DNA of 64,000 bases from Thermovibrio guaymasensis (lineage in GTDB: Bacteria; Aquificota; Aquificia; Desulfurobacteriales; Desulfurobacteriaceae). The DNA lies in the NCBI RefSeq assembly GCF_003633715.1, contig NZ_RBIE01000001.1:434001-498000 (forward strand), in the 5' to 3' direction. The notes under the pieces were generated by a model. The model saw nothing but the letters and a program-made list of their open reading frames with translations. It made no database searches and was not told the origin of the DNA. Every line of letters starts with the position of its first letter. The first letter of the stretch is position 1. The translations under genes and the position numbers were made by a program. Of this stretch, positions 49,094 to 59,195 are shown piece after piece.

Positions 49094-50653
49094 TTGAAGA
49101 GTTTAACCGACTTTGACGTTCTTGATTTACCGAGTAAAACTTACGACGTTGTGGTAGCTGGTAGTGGAGCAGCAGGCCTCTTCTGTGCAATAGTATTGAG
49201 GGAGCTCGGTTTAAATCCCTGTGTTTTGACTAAGACTACTGCTAGTGAGAGTTCAACGAATCTTGCGCAGGGCGGTATAGCTGTAGCCCTTCCGCAGGAA
49301 GATTCTCCCGATTTGCACTTCAACGATACTCTAAGGGCAGGGGCGGGGCTTGTCGTTCCGAAGATGGCCAGGATATTGACTGAGGAGGGAGTTAAGAGGG
49401 TTGTTGACCTTTTAAGGTGGGGAGCTAGGTTTGAGAAAGAGCCAAACGGCGTTTTAAAGTTTACGAAGGAGGCGGCTCACTCGGTTCCAAGAATTGTTTA
49501 TTACGAGGATAGGACAGGGGAAGAAGTTCAGAGGACCCTTCTTAATAGGTACTCTGGTGAGCTTGTTGAAGGGGCTAAGTTAAGGGAGCTCCTTGTTAAG
49601 GATAACAGGTGCTACGGAGTTTTAGCAGAAGTTGACGGTCATTTAACCGCCTTCTACGCTCCAGTTACGGTGATAGCGACTGGAGGGGCTGCAGGGATTT
49701 ACTTGAAGAACACAAACCCACCAACTTCAACTGGAGATGGAATTTCGGCTGCTTTAAGGTGGGGAGCTCTCCTTCAAGACCTTGAGTTTGTCCAGTTCCA
49801 CCCTACCGCCTTCTGTGACGGTGAAGAGTGTTTCCTGATCTCAGAGGCTGTTAGGGGAGAGGGTGCTATTTTGGTGGACAGGCACGGAAGGCGCTTTATG
49901 GGAGACTACCACCACTTGTGGGAGCTTGCACCGAGGGACGTTGTAACTAGGGCTATAGAGAGTCAAAAAGAGCTAACTAACGGAGAAGTCTACCTTGACT
50001 TTAGACCTATTGAAAGGAGAGGGATAGATATTTACAAGCGCTTCCCTACTATTACCAAAAAGCTTCTAGAGAGAGGAATAGACCCTAAGAAGGACTTGGT
50101 TCCGATAACTCCAGTTGCCCACTACTATATAGGTGGGATTAAAGTTGATACTTTTGGAAGGTCCTCTATAGAGGGGCTCTTTGCAGTTGGGGAGGCTTCC
50201 TGCACCGGAGTTCACGGAGCAAATAGACTTGCAAGTAACTCCCTTTTAGAGTGTTTTGTTTTTGGAAACAGGGCATCTTACGGTGTCTATAGGGACTTTA
50301 TCTACTTAAGTAGGGATTTTGCCGAAGTCAGAGTTAGGGCTAGCTCTTACCCTAAAAGGGGTCACTCAAGTTATACCCTTAAAAGGGTAAAGGAGATTAT
50401 GTGGGAAAAGGTTGGAATCATTAGAAGTGCTGAGAGACTGACTTCTGCAATAGATGAGCTTTCAAAGATAGCCCTTTCAGATTCTCCCTGGGAGGTTAGG
50501 AGTTCTGCGATCCTTGGCCTTGCAATAGCCGTTAGCGCCATGAGGAGGGAGGAAAGTAGGGGAGGTCACTTTAGGAAAGATTTTCCCTATGAGAGGGAGG
50601 AGTTCAGAAAGCACTCTCAGTTTAGCCTTAGCGATCTGGAGAACTTACTTTAG
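49094..50653 (+). CDS. nadB: L-aspartate oxidase
   Basis: First enzyme of de novo NAD synthesis, oxidising aspartate to iminoaspartate; in anaerobes fumarate is the likely electron acceptor. FAD fold VVVAGSGAAGLFCAIVL, SSTNLAQGGIAVALP, QFHPTAF, ISEAVRGEGAILV, and GLFAVGEASCTGVHGANRLASNSLLE are all family signatures. 519 residues is standard. TTG 49094 has GGAGG 6 bases upstream. nadA and nadC are not adjacent. It overlaps the convergent dapE by 4 bases. Confidence 0.96.
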   Translation: MKSLTDFDVLDLPSKTYDVVVAGSGAAGLFCAIVLRELGLNPCVLTKTTASESSTNLAQGGIAVALPQEDSPDLHFNDTLRAGAGLVVPKMARILTEEGVKRVVDLLRWGARFEKEPNGVLKFTKEAAHSVPRIVYYEDRTGEEVQRTLLNRYSGELVEGAKLRELLVKDNRCYGVLAEVDGHLTAFYAPVTVIATGGAAGIYLKNTNPPTSTGDGISAALRWGALLQDLEFVQFHPTAFCDGEECFLISEAVRGEGAILVDRHGRRFMGDYHHLWELAPRDVVTRAIESQKELTNGEVYLDFRPIERRGIDIYKRFPTITKKLLERGIDPKKDLVPITPVAHYYIGGIKVDTFGRSSIEGLFAVGEASCTGVHGANRLASNSLLECFVFGNRASYGVYRDFIYLSRDFAEVRVRASSYPKRGHSSYTLKRVKEIMWEKVGIIRSAERLTSAIDELSKIALSDSPWEVRSSAILGLAIAVSAMRREESRGGHFRKDFPYEREEFRKHSQFSLSDLENLL

Positions 50654-51714
50654 GGGGAGTTAAGCAGGAAACCTTTTAGCATTCTGTAGTTCTCTTTAAC
50701 CTTACTGAGCTCTACCCACTCGTTCTTCTGGTGGGCTTGGTGGGGTTGGCCGGGTCCAAAGTTTACTGCGTCAATTCCGTGGCTTGACAGTTGAGCAACG
50801 TCGGTCCAGGCCTGTTTTGGCTCAACTTTTATTTTGTACTCTTTTAGGAAATTTTCCAAAATTGGGTTGTCAAGGCATGCCCTTGCTGACGGAGAGACGT
50901 CTGTGAAGATTACCTGGTCTGCTTCAGTTTTCCTTCCAAACTCTTTAAGTTCCTCTATGGCCTCTTCTTGAGTTTTCGTTGGAGAAAAGCGATAGTTTAG
51001 GTTAACTTTAAACTCCTCTGGAATTATGTTCCTTCCGCCTTTATACTCAACCATAGTTGCGTTTAAAACTTCGTAGTAAGTGAGGTTTCCTACGGTATAA
51101 GGTTTAGGTTTAAGTCCTCTTAAGAAGTTTAGGAGTTTATCCGCCTTATGAATTGCATTTTCTCCTTCCCAAGGTCTTGCTGAGTGGGCTCTTTTTCCTT
51201 TAAAGACAAACCATGCATGGATTACGCCTAAGCACCCTACTTGAACGGTGTTATCGGTAGGTTCAAGAACGAAGGCAAAGTCAATTTTCTTTAAGAGCTC
51301 TTCGTGTTTTCTAAATAGGGTTCTTAACCCGTTATCTTCGTAAGGTCCTTCCTCTTTTTCGTATAGGATAAAAAATAGGTTGTACTTGCTCTCAGAACCC
51401 TTCAGGTCTTCCGCTATTTTAAGTAGGACTGCATCTCCGGCCTTCATATCACTGGCACCAAGGCCGTAAAGTCTGCCCTCTTTAATCTGGCCGCTGAACT
51501 CATTTTCTCCAGGAACCGTATCAAGGTGACCTACGAGTGCAACTGTTTTTTTACTTTCTTCAATTTCTGTGTGGGCGATAATTGAGTTTTTCTCCCTTAA
51601 AAGGGAGAGCTTCGGGTTTTTTTTGAGGAATCCTTGGCAGAAGTCTGCTATCTCTTTTTCATTTCCGTATACAGATGGGATTGAGATTAGTTTTTTGAGG
51701 AGCTCTACAGGCAA
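50650..51714 (-). CDS. dapE: Succinyl-diaminopimelate desuccinylase-like M20 peptidase
   Basis: Zinc-dependent M20 deacylase in lysine/peptidoglycan DAP synthesis. Metal motifs are LVGHLDTVPG, GLGASDMKAG, the catalytic Glu-Glu in YEKEEGPYEDNG, FVLEPTD, and a late NFGPGQPHQAHQKNEWV. The 354 residues agree with DapE of Actinobacteria/Aquificae; ArgE-type activity cannot be ruled out. Start TTG 51714 with GGGGGA upstream. It lies just downstream of the four tRNA genes. Confidence 0.9.
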   Translation of the reverse strand: MPVELLKKLISIPSVYGNEKEIADFCQGFLKKNPKLSLLREKNSIIAHTEIEESKKTVALVGHLDTVPGENEFSGQIKEGRLYGLGASDMKAGDAVLLKIAEDLKGSESKYNLFFILYEKEEGPYEDNGLRTLFRKHEELLKKIDFAFVLEPTDNTVQVGCLGVIHAWFVFKGKRAHSARPWEGENAIHKADKLLNFLRGLKPKPYTVGNLTYYEVLNATMVEYKGGRNIIPEEFKVNLNYRFSPTKTQEEAIEELKEFGRKTEADQVIFTDVSPSARACLDNPILENFLKEYKIKVEPKQAWTDVAQLSSHGIDAVNFGPGQPHQAHQKNEWVELSKVKENYRMLKGFLLNSP

Positions 51715-51751
51715 GGAATCCCCCGGAGAGATTTGGAAAGATTTGTTAAAG

Positions 51752-51828
51752 TGGTGGGCCCGGGAGGACTCGAACCTCCGACCGTCCGGTTATGAGCCGG
51801 ATGCTCTAACCAACTGAGCTACAGGCCC
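51752..51828 (-). tRNA. tRNA with CAT anticodon (Ile2 more likely than elongator Met)
   Basis: 77 bases with encoded CCA. Acceptor GGGCCTG pairs with CGGGCCC; the anticodon loop CTCATAA gives CAT. G1-C72 rules out initiator tRNA. The anticodon stem-loop with TAACC and the acceptor, similar to tRNA-Ile(GAT), favour tRNA-Ile2, whose C34 would be changed to lysidine by TilS. Elongator Met remains possible. Confidence 0.9.
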
Positions 51829-51838
51829 ACTGTTTTAT

Positions 51839-51914
51839 TGGTGGAGCCGGCGGGATTCGAACCCGCGACCTTCAGACTGCCAGCCTGACGCTCTCCCAGC
51901 TGAGCTACGGCCCC
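51839..51914 (-). tRNA. tRNA-Ala (GGC)
   Basis: 76 bases with encoded CCA. Acceptor GGGGCCG pairs with CGGCTCC, which places the G3-U70 wobble pair that identifies alanine tRNAs. The anticodon loop CTGGCAG gives GGC. Confidence 0.97.
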
Positions 51915-51928
51915 AGTTAAATATTAGA

Positions 51929-52006
<78 letters not shown>

Positions 52007-52014
52007 GCTTTAAG

Positions 52015-52090
<76 letters not shown>

Positions 52091-52106
52091 ACCTTTGCTG
52101 GAGGGT

Positions 52107-52134
52107 AATATAGGCCTCTTTCTTAACCTGTCAA
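52107..52134 (-). promoter_or_regulatory. Promoter of the tRNA cluster
   Basis: On the minus strand TTGACA (52129-52134), 16-base spacer, TATATT (52107-52112), about 10 bases before the probable transcript start and 17 from the tRNA-Lys gene. Near consensus, as expected for stable RNA. Confidence 0.85.
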
Positions 52135-52166
52135 TACTTTGGTGTGTAATATTCATAAGTTAAGGA

Positions 52167-52195
52167 TTGATATTTGGTAATAACTTTGTTAAAAA
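52167..52195 (+). promoter_or_regulatory. Possible promoter of the TonB receptor gene
   Basis: TTGATA (52167-52172), 17-base spacer, TAAAAA (52190-52195). A start of transcription near 52203 agrees with ATG 52225. The -10 is weak. Confidence 0.4.
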
Positions 52196-52224
52196 TCTTC
52201 ATACAAACTATGGGAGGTATGCTT

Positions 52225-54174
52225 ATGGGGAGGATTTTCCTTGTGCTTGCTACTCTCCTTCTAACTTCTCAAGCGGTGGCTGAAGACGTTATTGTTGAAG
52301 CTACTTCTTCTCTGGAGCCAGTTTCCTCTGCAACTTTGGTTGAGAGGAAAGGTGTAAAGGAAATTTTGGACTCTTTTTCTGGTGTAAACCTTATTTCCCT
52401 TTCCTCTGCTCCTACGCCTAGAGATGTTGTTTTCCTAAGGGGCTTTACTCCTGAAAGGTTTTACGTTTACTATGGAGAGGTTCCCCTAAATGGTTCAGGG
52501 ATAAGGGGGAATTTCTACTTTGACCTGTCATCCCTTCCCCATTTTATCAGGAAGGTTAGGGTTATATATGGTCCATCGGTAGTTTACGGTTCAAATCCGG
52601 GAGGGAACGTAATTCTTGAGCCTGAAGGTTTTCCAATCAATAAGGAGTTTTCCTTTTCTGCTTCTGCCGGTTCTTACAATACCTATAAGAGCTCCCTTAA
52701 GCTCTCTCTCCCTGCAGGCTTGACCGGCGTTAGGCTATCATTTCAGGGTCTTTCCTCAAAGGGCTACCTTAGAAATGACTCTTCAAAGACGGAGAGCCTT
52801 GAGCTAGGGCTTTTTAGGTTTATTGGGGATAGTTCTGTTTTAAAGTTTACTACTTTCCTTTCCAGGGTTAGGGACGGTTTCCCCGTCCTTAACACTCCAA
52901 AAGTGGAAGCTTCAAATTACGATGATAACTATCCAAAAGTAGAAGTAACTTACTTTAGTCTTGCCTGTGCTCCCTACTGTAAGATGAAGTTGATCGATAG
53001 GGATGGCGATAACTACTTAATTAGACAGGTTGAAAGGTATTCACTAGACCTTTTAACTCAGACGGATAAAGGTGAACTTGACTTTACCCTTTACTTTAAC
53101 AGGGCAAAGAAGTGGGAGGACTACTACGGCTTTTTTAAGACTCCTAAAGGGGTAAAACTTATCTCTATGAAACTTGAAGGTACCGATGACTTTACTTACG
53201 GTTTTAGGACCCTTTACTCTCAAAAGCCTTTTAAGTTAGGTGCAGAGTTTAACAGTTCTGGTTACGGGAGCATTGAAAAAAACGGTAAGGAGCTGACTAA
53301 TTCAAACCTTCACGCCCTCAGGAGAGGTGCCCTCTTCGCTGAAGTGGAAAGGGAGCTCCTTGGTTTAAAGCTAAGGGGAGGCTTCCGGGTTGAGAGGTGG
53401 CTTGGCAGGGGGACTTCTGGAGATACTGAGCTCCTGCCGGCCATTTCTCTCTTTAAGGAAGTCGGAGAGAATACCTTTTACTTTGGAGTTGGAAGGGTTT
53501 ATAGACCTCCTAAGGCTGAAGAACTAAAGTGGTATTCAGCGGGGAGGACCCTTCTTAAGAGGTTTGGGTATAACTATAAACTAAAGGATGAAGAAGGTTG
53601 GGATTTAGAGGCTGGGGTCAGGAATAAGAACCTCTCCGTTAGGTTCTTTGACTACCGCATTAAAAACTACATAGTCAGTAACTTTTTAGCAGCTCAGAAA
53701 GTCCTTCACCGTTCGTTTCCGTATAGGGTTATTGAAAACCTCAGCTGGGTTAAGAATAGAGGAGTAGAAGTTTCCTATCAAAAGAGTTTAGGTTCTTACT
53801 CTTACTTAGTTTCTTACACTTACCAAAACTTTTCTCACTCTTCATCTAGCTTTACACCTTCAGAAACTCCATCGCCTAAGGTTCTCGTTCCAAAGAGTAA
53901 ACTTGTCCTTTCATTAAGGAGAGGGAACTTCCTTTTGAACAAGGACTGGGCAGAAGTTGAGATGAAGGCTTACTCTAAAAGGAGTGGTGTAAGTGAAAAA
54001 GTTCCAGGATTTACAGTTTTCTCCTTTTCTTACGGATTGAAACCCTTTAAAAGACTTGACCTTTCAATTAAAATAGACAACGTCTTTGATAGGAAGTACT
54101 ACTTTGTTGAAGGTTATAGAATGCCCGGAAGGAACTTTTCAGTTAATCTAACTTATGCTTTTGGGGAAAGATGA
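52225..54174 (+). CDS. TonB-dependent outer membrane receptor
   Basis: 649 residues. Signal peptide (GRIFLVLATLLLTSQAVA, cut before EDV), then a TonB-box-like stretch (EDVIVEATS), a plug domain (about 30-130: FLRGFTPERFYVYY, VYGPSVVYGSNPGGN) and a beta barrel ending in LTYAFGER with the C-terminal aromatic pattern. I start at ATG 52225 with GGGAGG 7 bases upstream. It imports an unknown scarce ligand (metal chelate or cobalamin). tonB follows, overlapping by 4 bases (ATGA). Confidence 0.92.
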   Translation: MGRIFLVLATLLLTSQAVAEDVIVEATSSLEPVSSATLVERKGVKEILDSFSGVNLISLSSAPTPRDVVFLRGFTPERFYVYYGEVPLNGSGIRGNFYFDLSSLPHFIRKVRVIYGPSVVYGSNPGGNVILEPEGFPINKEFSFSASAGSYNTYKSSLKLSLPAGLTGVRLSFQGLSSKGYLRNDSSKTESLELGLFRFIGDSSVLKFTTFLSRVRDGFPVLNTPKVEASNYDDNYPKVEVTYFSLACAPYCKMKLIDRDGDNYLIRQVERYSLDLLTQTDKGELDFTLYFNRAKKWEDYYGFFKTPKGVKLISMKLEGTDDFTYGFRTLYSQKPFKLGAEFNSSGYGSIEKNGKELTNSNLHALRRGALFAEVERELLGLKLRGGFRVERWLGRGTSGDTELLPAISLFKEVGENTFYFGVGRVYRPPKAEELKWYSAGRTLLKRFGYNYKLKDEEGWDLEAGVRNKNLSVRFFDYRIKNYIVSNFLAAQKVLHRSFPYRVIENLSWVKNRGVEVSYQKSLGSYSYLVSYTYQNFSHSSSSFTPSETPSPKVLVPKSKLVLSLRRGNFLLNKDWAEVEMKAYSKRSGVSEKVPGFTVFSFSYGLKPFKRLDLSIKIDNVFDRKYYFVEGYRMPGRNFSVNLTYAFGER

Positions 54175-55028
54175 GAGGAGAAACCCTCCTCTCATACATT
54201 TTCTCCCTCCTTATTCACTTTTTCATCATCTCTCTTTTAATCTCTTGGACCTCCAGCCTTTGTCTAAAAAAGGAGAAGAGGGAGTTCTCAATTCCTGTGG
54301 AGCTCAGCTGGGAAGTTCCCTCCCAACCGAAGTTAGAGAAATTGAATCAGAAAGGGAGCTCCCTAAAGGAGAGAAAGGTTCAACCTAAGAGAAAAAAAGA
54401 AGTACAAAGAACGCAAAACTTTAAAGTGAAACCTAAAAGGAAGTTAAAGAAGGTAAGTAAAGTGAAGAGGAAATTAACTAGAAAGTTAACTAAAAGGGAA
54501 GTTAATAAGTTAAGCTCTAAAAAGAGTGCTTTCTCAAAGATTAAGGAGAAAAATCCTATAAAAAGAAAAGTAGAGAGTTTTAGGGGGAAAGCACCTGAAC
54601 CTAAGAGAGACCTCCTTTGCTCTAGACCAGCTAATGAGCCTGAAGGAAATGCTTTGGGTAGTTCTAAAAAAAAGAAAGAAGTTCAAAACCTTGAGGCTAA
54701 AAGTTTCTCAAAGGAGGGGAATTTAGGTAAAAGAAGTTCTTTTAACCCTCAGGACTATAGAAAGCTTGTAATCTCCACTCTAAATAAGAACAAGTTTTAC
54801 CCTCCCCTTGCAAGGAGACTGGGGATTGAAGGCAGGGTTGAGCTCAGGATTACCTTTAACAGGAAGGGAGAGCCTGTAAAGGTTGAAGTTCTCAACTCTC
54901 CCCACTTTGTTTTGAAAAAGGCAGCAGTTAAGCTGGTTAAGAAGAGCTCCTTCCCTCCCCTTCCAGAGGATTACCCAGAGGATACCTTAACCCTTAAGGT
55001 GGGTATAGTTTATAAACTTGTTGATTAG
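54171..55028 (+). CDS. tonB: TonB-family protein with Lys-rich linker
   Basis: 285 residues: N-terminal membrane anchor (about 8-28), then a long periplasmic linker (about 50-195) unusually rich in Lys/Arg (KPKRKLKKVSKVKRKLTRK) instead of Pro-Glu/Pro-Lys repeats, then a TonB C-terminal domain (about 200-285) with FYPPLARRLGIEGRVEL, GEPVKVEVLNS and FPPLPED. It transmits proton-motive energy to the receptor gene it overlaps. ExbB and ExbD are not in the window. It overlaps the convergent murB by 4 bases. Confidence 0.88.
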   Translation: MRGETLLSYIFSLLIHFFIISLLISWTSSLCLKKEKREFSIPVELSWEVPSQPKLEKLNQKGSSLKERKVQPKRKKEVQRTQNFKVKPKRKLKKVSKVKRKLTRKLTKREVNKLSSKKSAFSKIKEKNPIKRKVESFRGKAPEPKRDLLCSRPANEPEGNALGSSKKKKEVQNLEAKSFSKEGNLGKRSSFNPQDYRKLVISTLNKNKFYPPLARRLGIEGRVELRITFNRKGEPVKVEVLNSPHFVLKKAAVKLVKKSSFPPLPEDYPEDTLTLKVGIVYKLVD

Positions 55029-55846
55029 AGAATCTTTACTTCAAGGTTAAGCTCTATTCCAAAGAGCTCTCTTACTCTTTCTTTCCCGATCTCTACTATT
55101 TCCTGAAAGTCCTTTAAGGTTCCTTTACCTTCGTTAATTAGGAAGTTTGCGTGTTTTTCAGAGAACTTTAAATCTCCAAGGGAAAAACCTCTTAGACCGC
55201 ACTTATCAAGGAGTCTTCCGGCACTCTCCTCAGGTGGGTTTTTAAAGGTTGAGCCGGCCGTTCTCAAGAAGAAGGGAGGCTGCTTTGAAAGCCTCCTTAA
55301 AACGAATTCCCTAATTTTCTCTTTAACTTTTTCCTTTTCCTCTTTCTCTATTTTGAACTTGGCTTCAACTACAACTCCACTCTTAGGAAAGGGAGATTCC
55401 CTGTAGGAAAAACCTTTAAACTCCGTTAACTTCTTGACTTCTCCACTGTAAGTTACAAAAGTTACTTCTTTTAAGAGTTCTTTTACTTCCCTGTTGAACG
55501 CTCCTGCGTTTTGAGCTATTAGTCCTCCAACTGTTGCTCTTGGTATCCCGGCTAGAAACTCAAATAGTAAAAAACCCCTTTTCATCTGAAGTTTAAGGAC
55601 TTTCCTTAAAGGAACTCCTGCACCTAAGGTTATTTCCTTTTCCTTTAGTTCTACTCTTTGGAATCCTTTAAGGGAAATGAGGGAAGTTTCTCCGCTTACT
55701 ACACTGTTTGAGCCGCCGCCTATCGGCTTAAAGCCCTCCCTCACTAAGAGGGAGAGCTCCGATAAATTTTCAGGAAAGTAAACTCTTGTAGGCCTTCCTA
55801 TTCCAAGTGTTGTAAGCTCTTTTGCTGTTAGTACTTTAACCTTCAA
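55025..55846 (-). CDS. murB: UDP-N-acetylenolpyruvoylglucosamine reductase
   Basis: FAD/NADPH enzyme making UDP-MurNAc for peptidoglycan. Features: [51 protein letters not shown], and the type II-like ending with [18 protein letters not shown] and [16 protein letters not shown]. 273 residues is at the short end of the family. TTG 55846 lies within the end of pyrG (11-base overlap). Confidence 0.94.
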   Translation of the reverse strand: MKVKVLTAKELTTLGIGRPTRVYFPENLSELSLLVREGFKPIGGGSNSVVSGETSLISLKGFQRVELKEKEITLGAGVPLRKVLKLQMKRGFLLFEFLAGIPRATVGGLIAQNAGAFNREVKELLKEVTFVTYSGEVKKLTEFKGFSYRESPFPKSGVVVEAKFKIEKEEKEKVKEKIREFVLRRLSKQPPFFLRTAGSTFKNPPEESAGRLLDKCGLRGFSLGDLKFSEKHANFLINEGKGTLKDFQEIVEIGKERVRELFGIELNLEVKIL

Positions 55847-57455
55847 ACCTATCTCTCAGTTCCTTTGCCGCTTTTACAAAGTTTACAAAGAGTGGGTGAG
55901 GTTTCCTGGGCCTTGATTTAAACTCAGGGTGGTACTGAACCGCAACGAACCAGGGGTGGTTTTTAATCTCTACAACTTCTACAAGTTTACCGTCTGGAGA
56001 AGTTCCAGCTATAACGAGTCCTGCTTTCTCTAGAGTTTCCCTGAAGGCATTGTTAAACTCGTAACGGTGTCTGTGCCTTTCGGAAATTTCCTTTACGCCG
56101 TAAGCTTTATAGCTGAAGGTGTCTTCCTTAAGAACGCAGGGGTAAGCCCCCAACCTCATAGTTCCCCCTTTCTCTTTAACTCCCTTTTGTTCTTCCATCA
56201 GGTCAATTACAGGGTAGGGGGTTGTTTTGCTGAACTCTGAGCTGTGGGCTCCTTCAAGACCTGCCACGTTCCTTGCAAACTCTATAACGGCACACTGCAT
56301 TCCGAGACATATTCCGAAGAATGGAATTCTGTTTTCCCTAGCAAACTTTACTGCCCTAATTTTCCCCTCAACTCCCCTCTCTCCAAAACCTCCTGGAACT
56401 AAAATTCCATAAACGTCAGAAAGGAACTCTTCAGGTTCTACCTGGTCAAGCTCTTCAGCGTTAACCCACTTTATATCCACTTTTACGTTGTTTGCTGCCC
56501 CTGCGTGGACGAAGGACTCAACTATACTCTTGTAAGCGTCCGGGAGTTCAACGTACTTTCCTACAATAGCTATCTTTACACTTCCTTCCTGAGGTTTCTT
56601 TATCTTATCAACTACCTTTTTCCACTCCGAAAGGTCGGCCTCCTGACTTACGGGAAGCTGAAGCTTCTCTATTATGAGCTGGTCAATTTTCTCCTTTTGG
56701 AGGACTAGGGGAACTTCGTAAATAGTTGAAAGGTCCTTTGCGGTAACCACTTCATGCTCTTTAAGGTTTGCAAAGAGAGCTATTTTCCTCTTAACCTGCT
56801 GAGGGATGCTCCTTTCAGAGCGGCAGACGATAATATCCGGTTGAATACCGATTGCTCTAAGCTCTTTTACCGAGTGCTGTGTAGGTTTTGTCTTAAGCTC
56901 TCCTGCACTCTTAACGTAAGGGACGTAAGTAACGTGTATGTAGATTGCGTTGCTCTTTCCTACTTCTGCTCCAAGTTGCCTTATAGCTTCAAGGAACGGA
57001 AGCCCTTCAATGTCTCCAACGGTTCCACCTACTTCAACTATTACAACGTCAACGTCAGTTGACATGAGCTGTTTTATCTTTTCTTTAATTAAGTTTGTAA
57101 CGTGGGGAATTACTTGAACGGTTCCTCCGAGGAACTCTCCTTTCCTCTCTTTTTGAATTATCTCCTGATAAATCTGGCCACTGGTTACGTTGTTAATCCT
57201 TTTCATAACTGCGCTTGTAAAGCGCTCGTAGTGACCAAGGTCAAGGTCGGTTTCGGCTCCATCTTCGGTAACGTAAACTTCACCGTGTTGGTAGGGGTTC
57301 ATCGTTCCAGCGTCAACGTTAAGGTAAGGGTCTAGCTTCTGAATAGTTACTTTTAATCCCCTACTCTCCAAAAGGGTTCCGATTGAGGATGCCGTTATTC
57401 CCTTTCCTATTGAGGATAGAACTCCACCGGTAACGAAGATAAGTTTTGAGGCCAT
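55836..57455 (-). CDS. pyrG: CTP synthase
   Basis: Makes CTP from UTP with glutamine. The synthetase domain begins [15 protein letters not shown] with the P-loop and has [13 protein letters not shown] and GGTVGDIEG. The class I glutaminase domain has [10 protein letters not shown] (catalytic Cys) and the His/Glu pair in [12 protein letters not shown]. 539 residues is standard. It lies between kdsB and murB; kdsB uses CTP, so the order makes biochemical sense. Confidence 0.97.
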   Translation of the reverse strand: MASKLIFVTGGVLSSIGKGITASSIGTLLESRGLKVTIQKLDPYLNVDAGTMNPYQHGEVYVTEDGAETDLDLGHYERFTSAVMKRINNVTSGQIYQEIIQKERKGEFLGGTVQVIPHVTNLIKEKIKQLMSTDVDVVIVEVGGTVGDIEGLPFLEAIRQLGAEVGKSNAIYIHVTYVPYVKSAGELKTKPTQHSVKELRAIGIQPDIIVCRSERSIPQQVKRKIALFANLKEHEVVTAKDLSTIYEVPLVLQKEKIDQLIIEKLQLPVSQEADLSEWKKVVDKIKKPQEGSVKIAIVGKYVELPDAYKSIVESFVHAGAANNVKVDIKWVNAEELDQVEPEEFLSDVYGILVPGGFGERGVEGKIRAVKFARENRIPFFGICLGMQCAVIEFARNVAGLEGAHSSEFSKTTPYPVIDLMEEQKGVKEKGGTMRLGAYPCVLKEDTFSYKAYGVKEISERHRHRYEFNNAFRETLEKAGLVIAGTSPDGKLVEVVEIKNHPWFVAVQYHPEFKSRPRKPHPLFVNFVKAAKELRDRFEG

Positions 57456-57458
57456 TAT

Positions 57459-58181
57459 TTAACCTCTCTTTAAGATTTTTTCTGCCCTTTCAAGGTCCTC
57501 TGGCGTATCTATTCCTAAAGGTTCCCTTTCAACAACTGAGACCCGAATTTTATAACCATTTTCAAGGATCCTTAACTGCTCAAGCTTCTCAAGACTCTCA
57601 AGTCTTCCAACTGGCCAATTAACGAACATTTCAAGGGCTTCTTTCCTAAAGCCGTAAATTCCGATGTGTTTTAAGTAGTGTTCGGGCTTACTATCCCCTT
57701 CCCTGATGAAGGGAATCGGGCTCCTTGAGAAGTAGATGGCGTTAAACTCCTTATCTAGAACCACTTTTACCCTGTTAGGGTTCTCCACCTCTTTTAAATC
57801 CCTAAAGGGAGTTGCAACTGTTGAAAATAGACAGCCCTCTTTTAAGGCCCTGTAGAGGGGAAGGACGTGTCCTTCCTCTACGAAAGGTTCGTCCCCTTGA
57901 ACGTTTACTATGAATGGGTAAGGGAGGCCTTTAACAGCTTCATATACCCTGTCAGTTCCGCTTGGGAGGTCTGAAGGGGTTATTACTGCCTCAACTCCCT
58001 CCCTATTAACTAGTTCCTTAACCTTGTGGCTGTCTGTTGCTACTATGACGTTAGAGGCAAAGGCCTTTACTGCCCTAACAGTCCTTACTATTAGCGGAAC
58101 GCCTGCAACCGGGATTAAGGGTTTGTTGGGAAGCCTCGTAGAGCCCAGCCTTGCAGGTATAACAACTACTGCGTCTTCCAT
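57459..58181 (-). CDS. kdsB: 3-deoxy-manno-octulosonate cytidylyltransferase
   Basis: Activates Kdo with CTP for lipopolysaccharide synthesis, showing a Gram-negative envelope. N-terminal VVIPARLGSTRLPNKPL, then VQGDEPFVE with the metal Asp, and HIGIYGFRKEAL are characteristic. 240 residues is normal. It starts one base after purQ ends and stops 3 bases before pyrG. Confidence 0.96.
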   Translation of the reverse strand: MEDAVVVIPARLGSTRLPNKPLIPVAGVPLIVRTVRAVKAFASNVIVATDSHKVKELVNREGVEAVITPSDLPSGTDRVYEAVKGLPYPFIVNVQGDEPFVEEGHVLPLYRALKEGCLFSTVATPFRDLKEVENPNRVKVVLDKEFNAIYFSRSPIPFIREGDSKPEHYLKHIGIYGFRKEALEMFVNWPVGRLESLEKLEQLRILENGYKIRVSVVEREPLGIDTPEDLERAEKILKRG

Positions 58182-58182
58182 C

Positions 58183-58878
58183 TTACGCTTTTAAAACTCC
58201 TTCAACTATTGATTGGAACATCCTTAGGCCGTCTGTTGAACCCAGGATTGCCTCTGAGGCCCTTTCCGGGTGGGGCATGAGTCCAAAGACGTTGCCCCTT
58301 TTGTTACATATTCCTGCTATGTTATTTAGAGAGCCGTTGGGGTTAAATTCAGGACTTACAACTCCCTCAGGGGAGGAGTACCTTACCACTACCTGACCGT
58401 TTTCCTCTATTTCCTTTAGGGTTTCAGGTGGGCAAGTGTAGTTTCCTTCAGCGTGGGCTATGGGAATCCTTACAACTTCTCCCTTTTTGTAAAGGTTAGT
58501 AAATGGGGTATCAACGTTCTCAACCTTGAGGTGTACGAACTTACATATAAATGATAAGGTTTTGTTCGGTAGCATTGCTCCAGGTAGGAGGCCAGACTCA
58601 AGGAGAATTTGGAACCCGTTGCAGATTCCCATTACAAGCCCTCCCCTCTCTGCAAACTCACATATCTCTTCAGTGATTGGGGAGAGCTTTGCCATTGCTC
58701 CGGCCCTAAGGTAGTCTCCGTAGGAAAAACCTCCGGGAACTATTACGCAGTCAATCCCTTTTAGGTCTCTATCCTTATGCCAAAGGTAAACTACTTCATG
58801 GCCGAGAACTTTCTCTATTACCCAGCCTACGTCCCTATCACAGTTACTACCTGGATAAACAGGTATTCCAAACTTCAT
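58183..58878 (-). CDS. purQ: Phosphoribosylformylglycinamidine synthase, PurQ subunit
   Basis: Glutaminase subunit for the fourth purine step. Class I amidotransferase features: [15 protein letters not shown], catalytic Cys in [18 protein letters not shown], His in IAHAEGNY, and the final MPHPERA. 231 residues is standard for the separate PurQ. It overlaps purS by one base; purL is not in the window. Confidence 0.97.
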   Translation of the reverse strand: MKFGIPVYPGSNCDRDVGWVIEKVLGHEVVYLWHKDRDLKGIDCVIVPGGFSYGDYLRAGAMAKLSPITEEICEFAERGGLVMGICNGFQILLESGLLPGAMLPNKTLSFICKFVHLKVENVDTPFTNLYKKGEVVRIPIAHAEGNYTCPPETLKEIEENGQVVVRYSSPEGVVSPEFNPNGSLNNIAGICNKRGNVFGLMPHPERASEAILGSTDGLRMFQSIVEGVLKA

Positions 58879-59138
58879 TACTCCTCCAGCTCTTCAATTT
58901 CGTACGTGTACTCTTCAATTACAGGGTTGACTAGGAACTTCTTAGCCATTTCCTTTATTTCCCTTTCAACCTCTTCCCTACTTTCAGCTTCAATTTCCAT
59001 GGTTACGTACTTTCCCACCCTTACGTTTTTAACGCTTGTAAAGCCTAGCTGGTGAGCGGCTTTCTCAACGGCGACCCCTTGAGGGTCAAGGATCCCTTTC
59101 CTATAAGTGATGAGTACCTTCACTAAAAAGCTGGCCAT
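58878..59138 (-). CDS. purS: Phosphoribosylformylglycinamidine synthase, PurS subunit
   Basis: Small 86-residue bridging subunit of the three-part PurSQL complex. The pattern [20 protein letters not shown] and [11 protein letters not shown] is typical. AGGAGAGG precedes ATG 59138. It leads the minus-strand series purS-purQ-kdsB-pyrG-murB. Confidence 0.95.
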   Translation of the reverse strand: MASFLVKVLITYRKGILDPQGVAVEKAAHQLGFTSVKNVRVGKYVTMEIEAESREEVEREIKEMAKKFLVNPVIEEYTYEIEELEE

Positions 59139-59195
59139 TTTCCTCTCCTAAGGCTAGTTTTTTCCAGTAGCAAAATTATACATCTGGAGAAGGAC

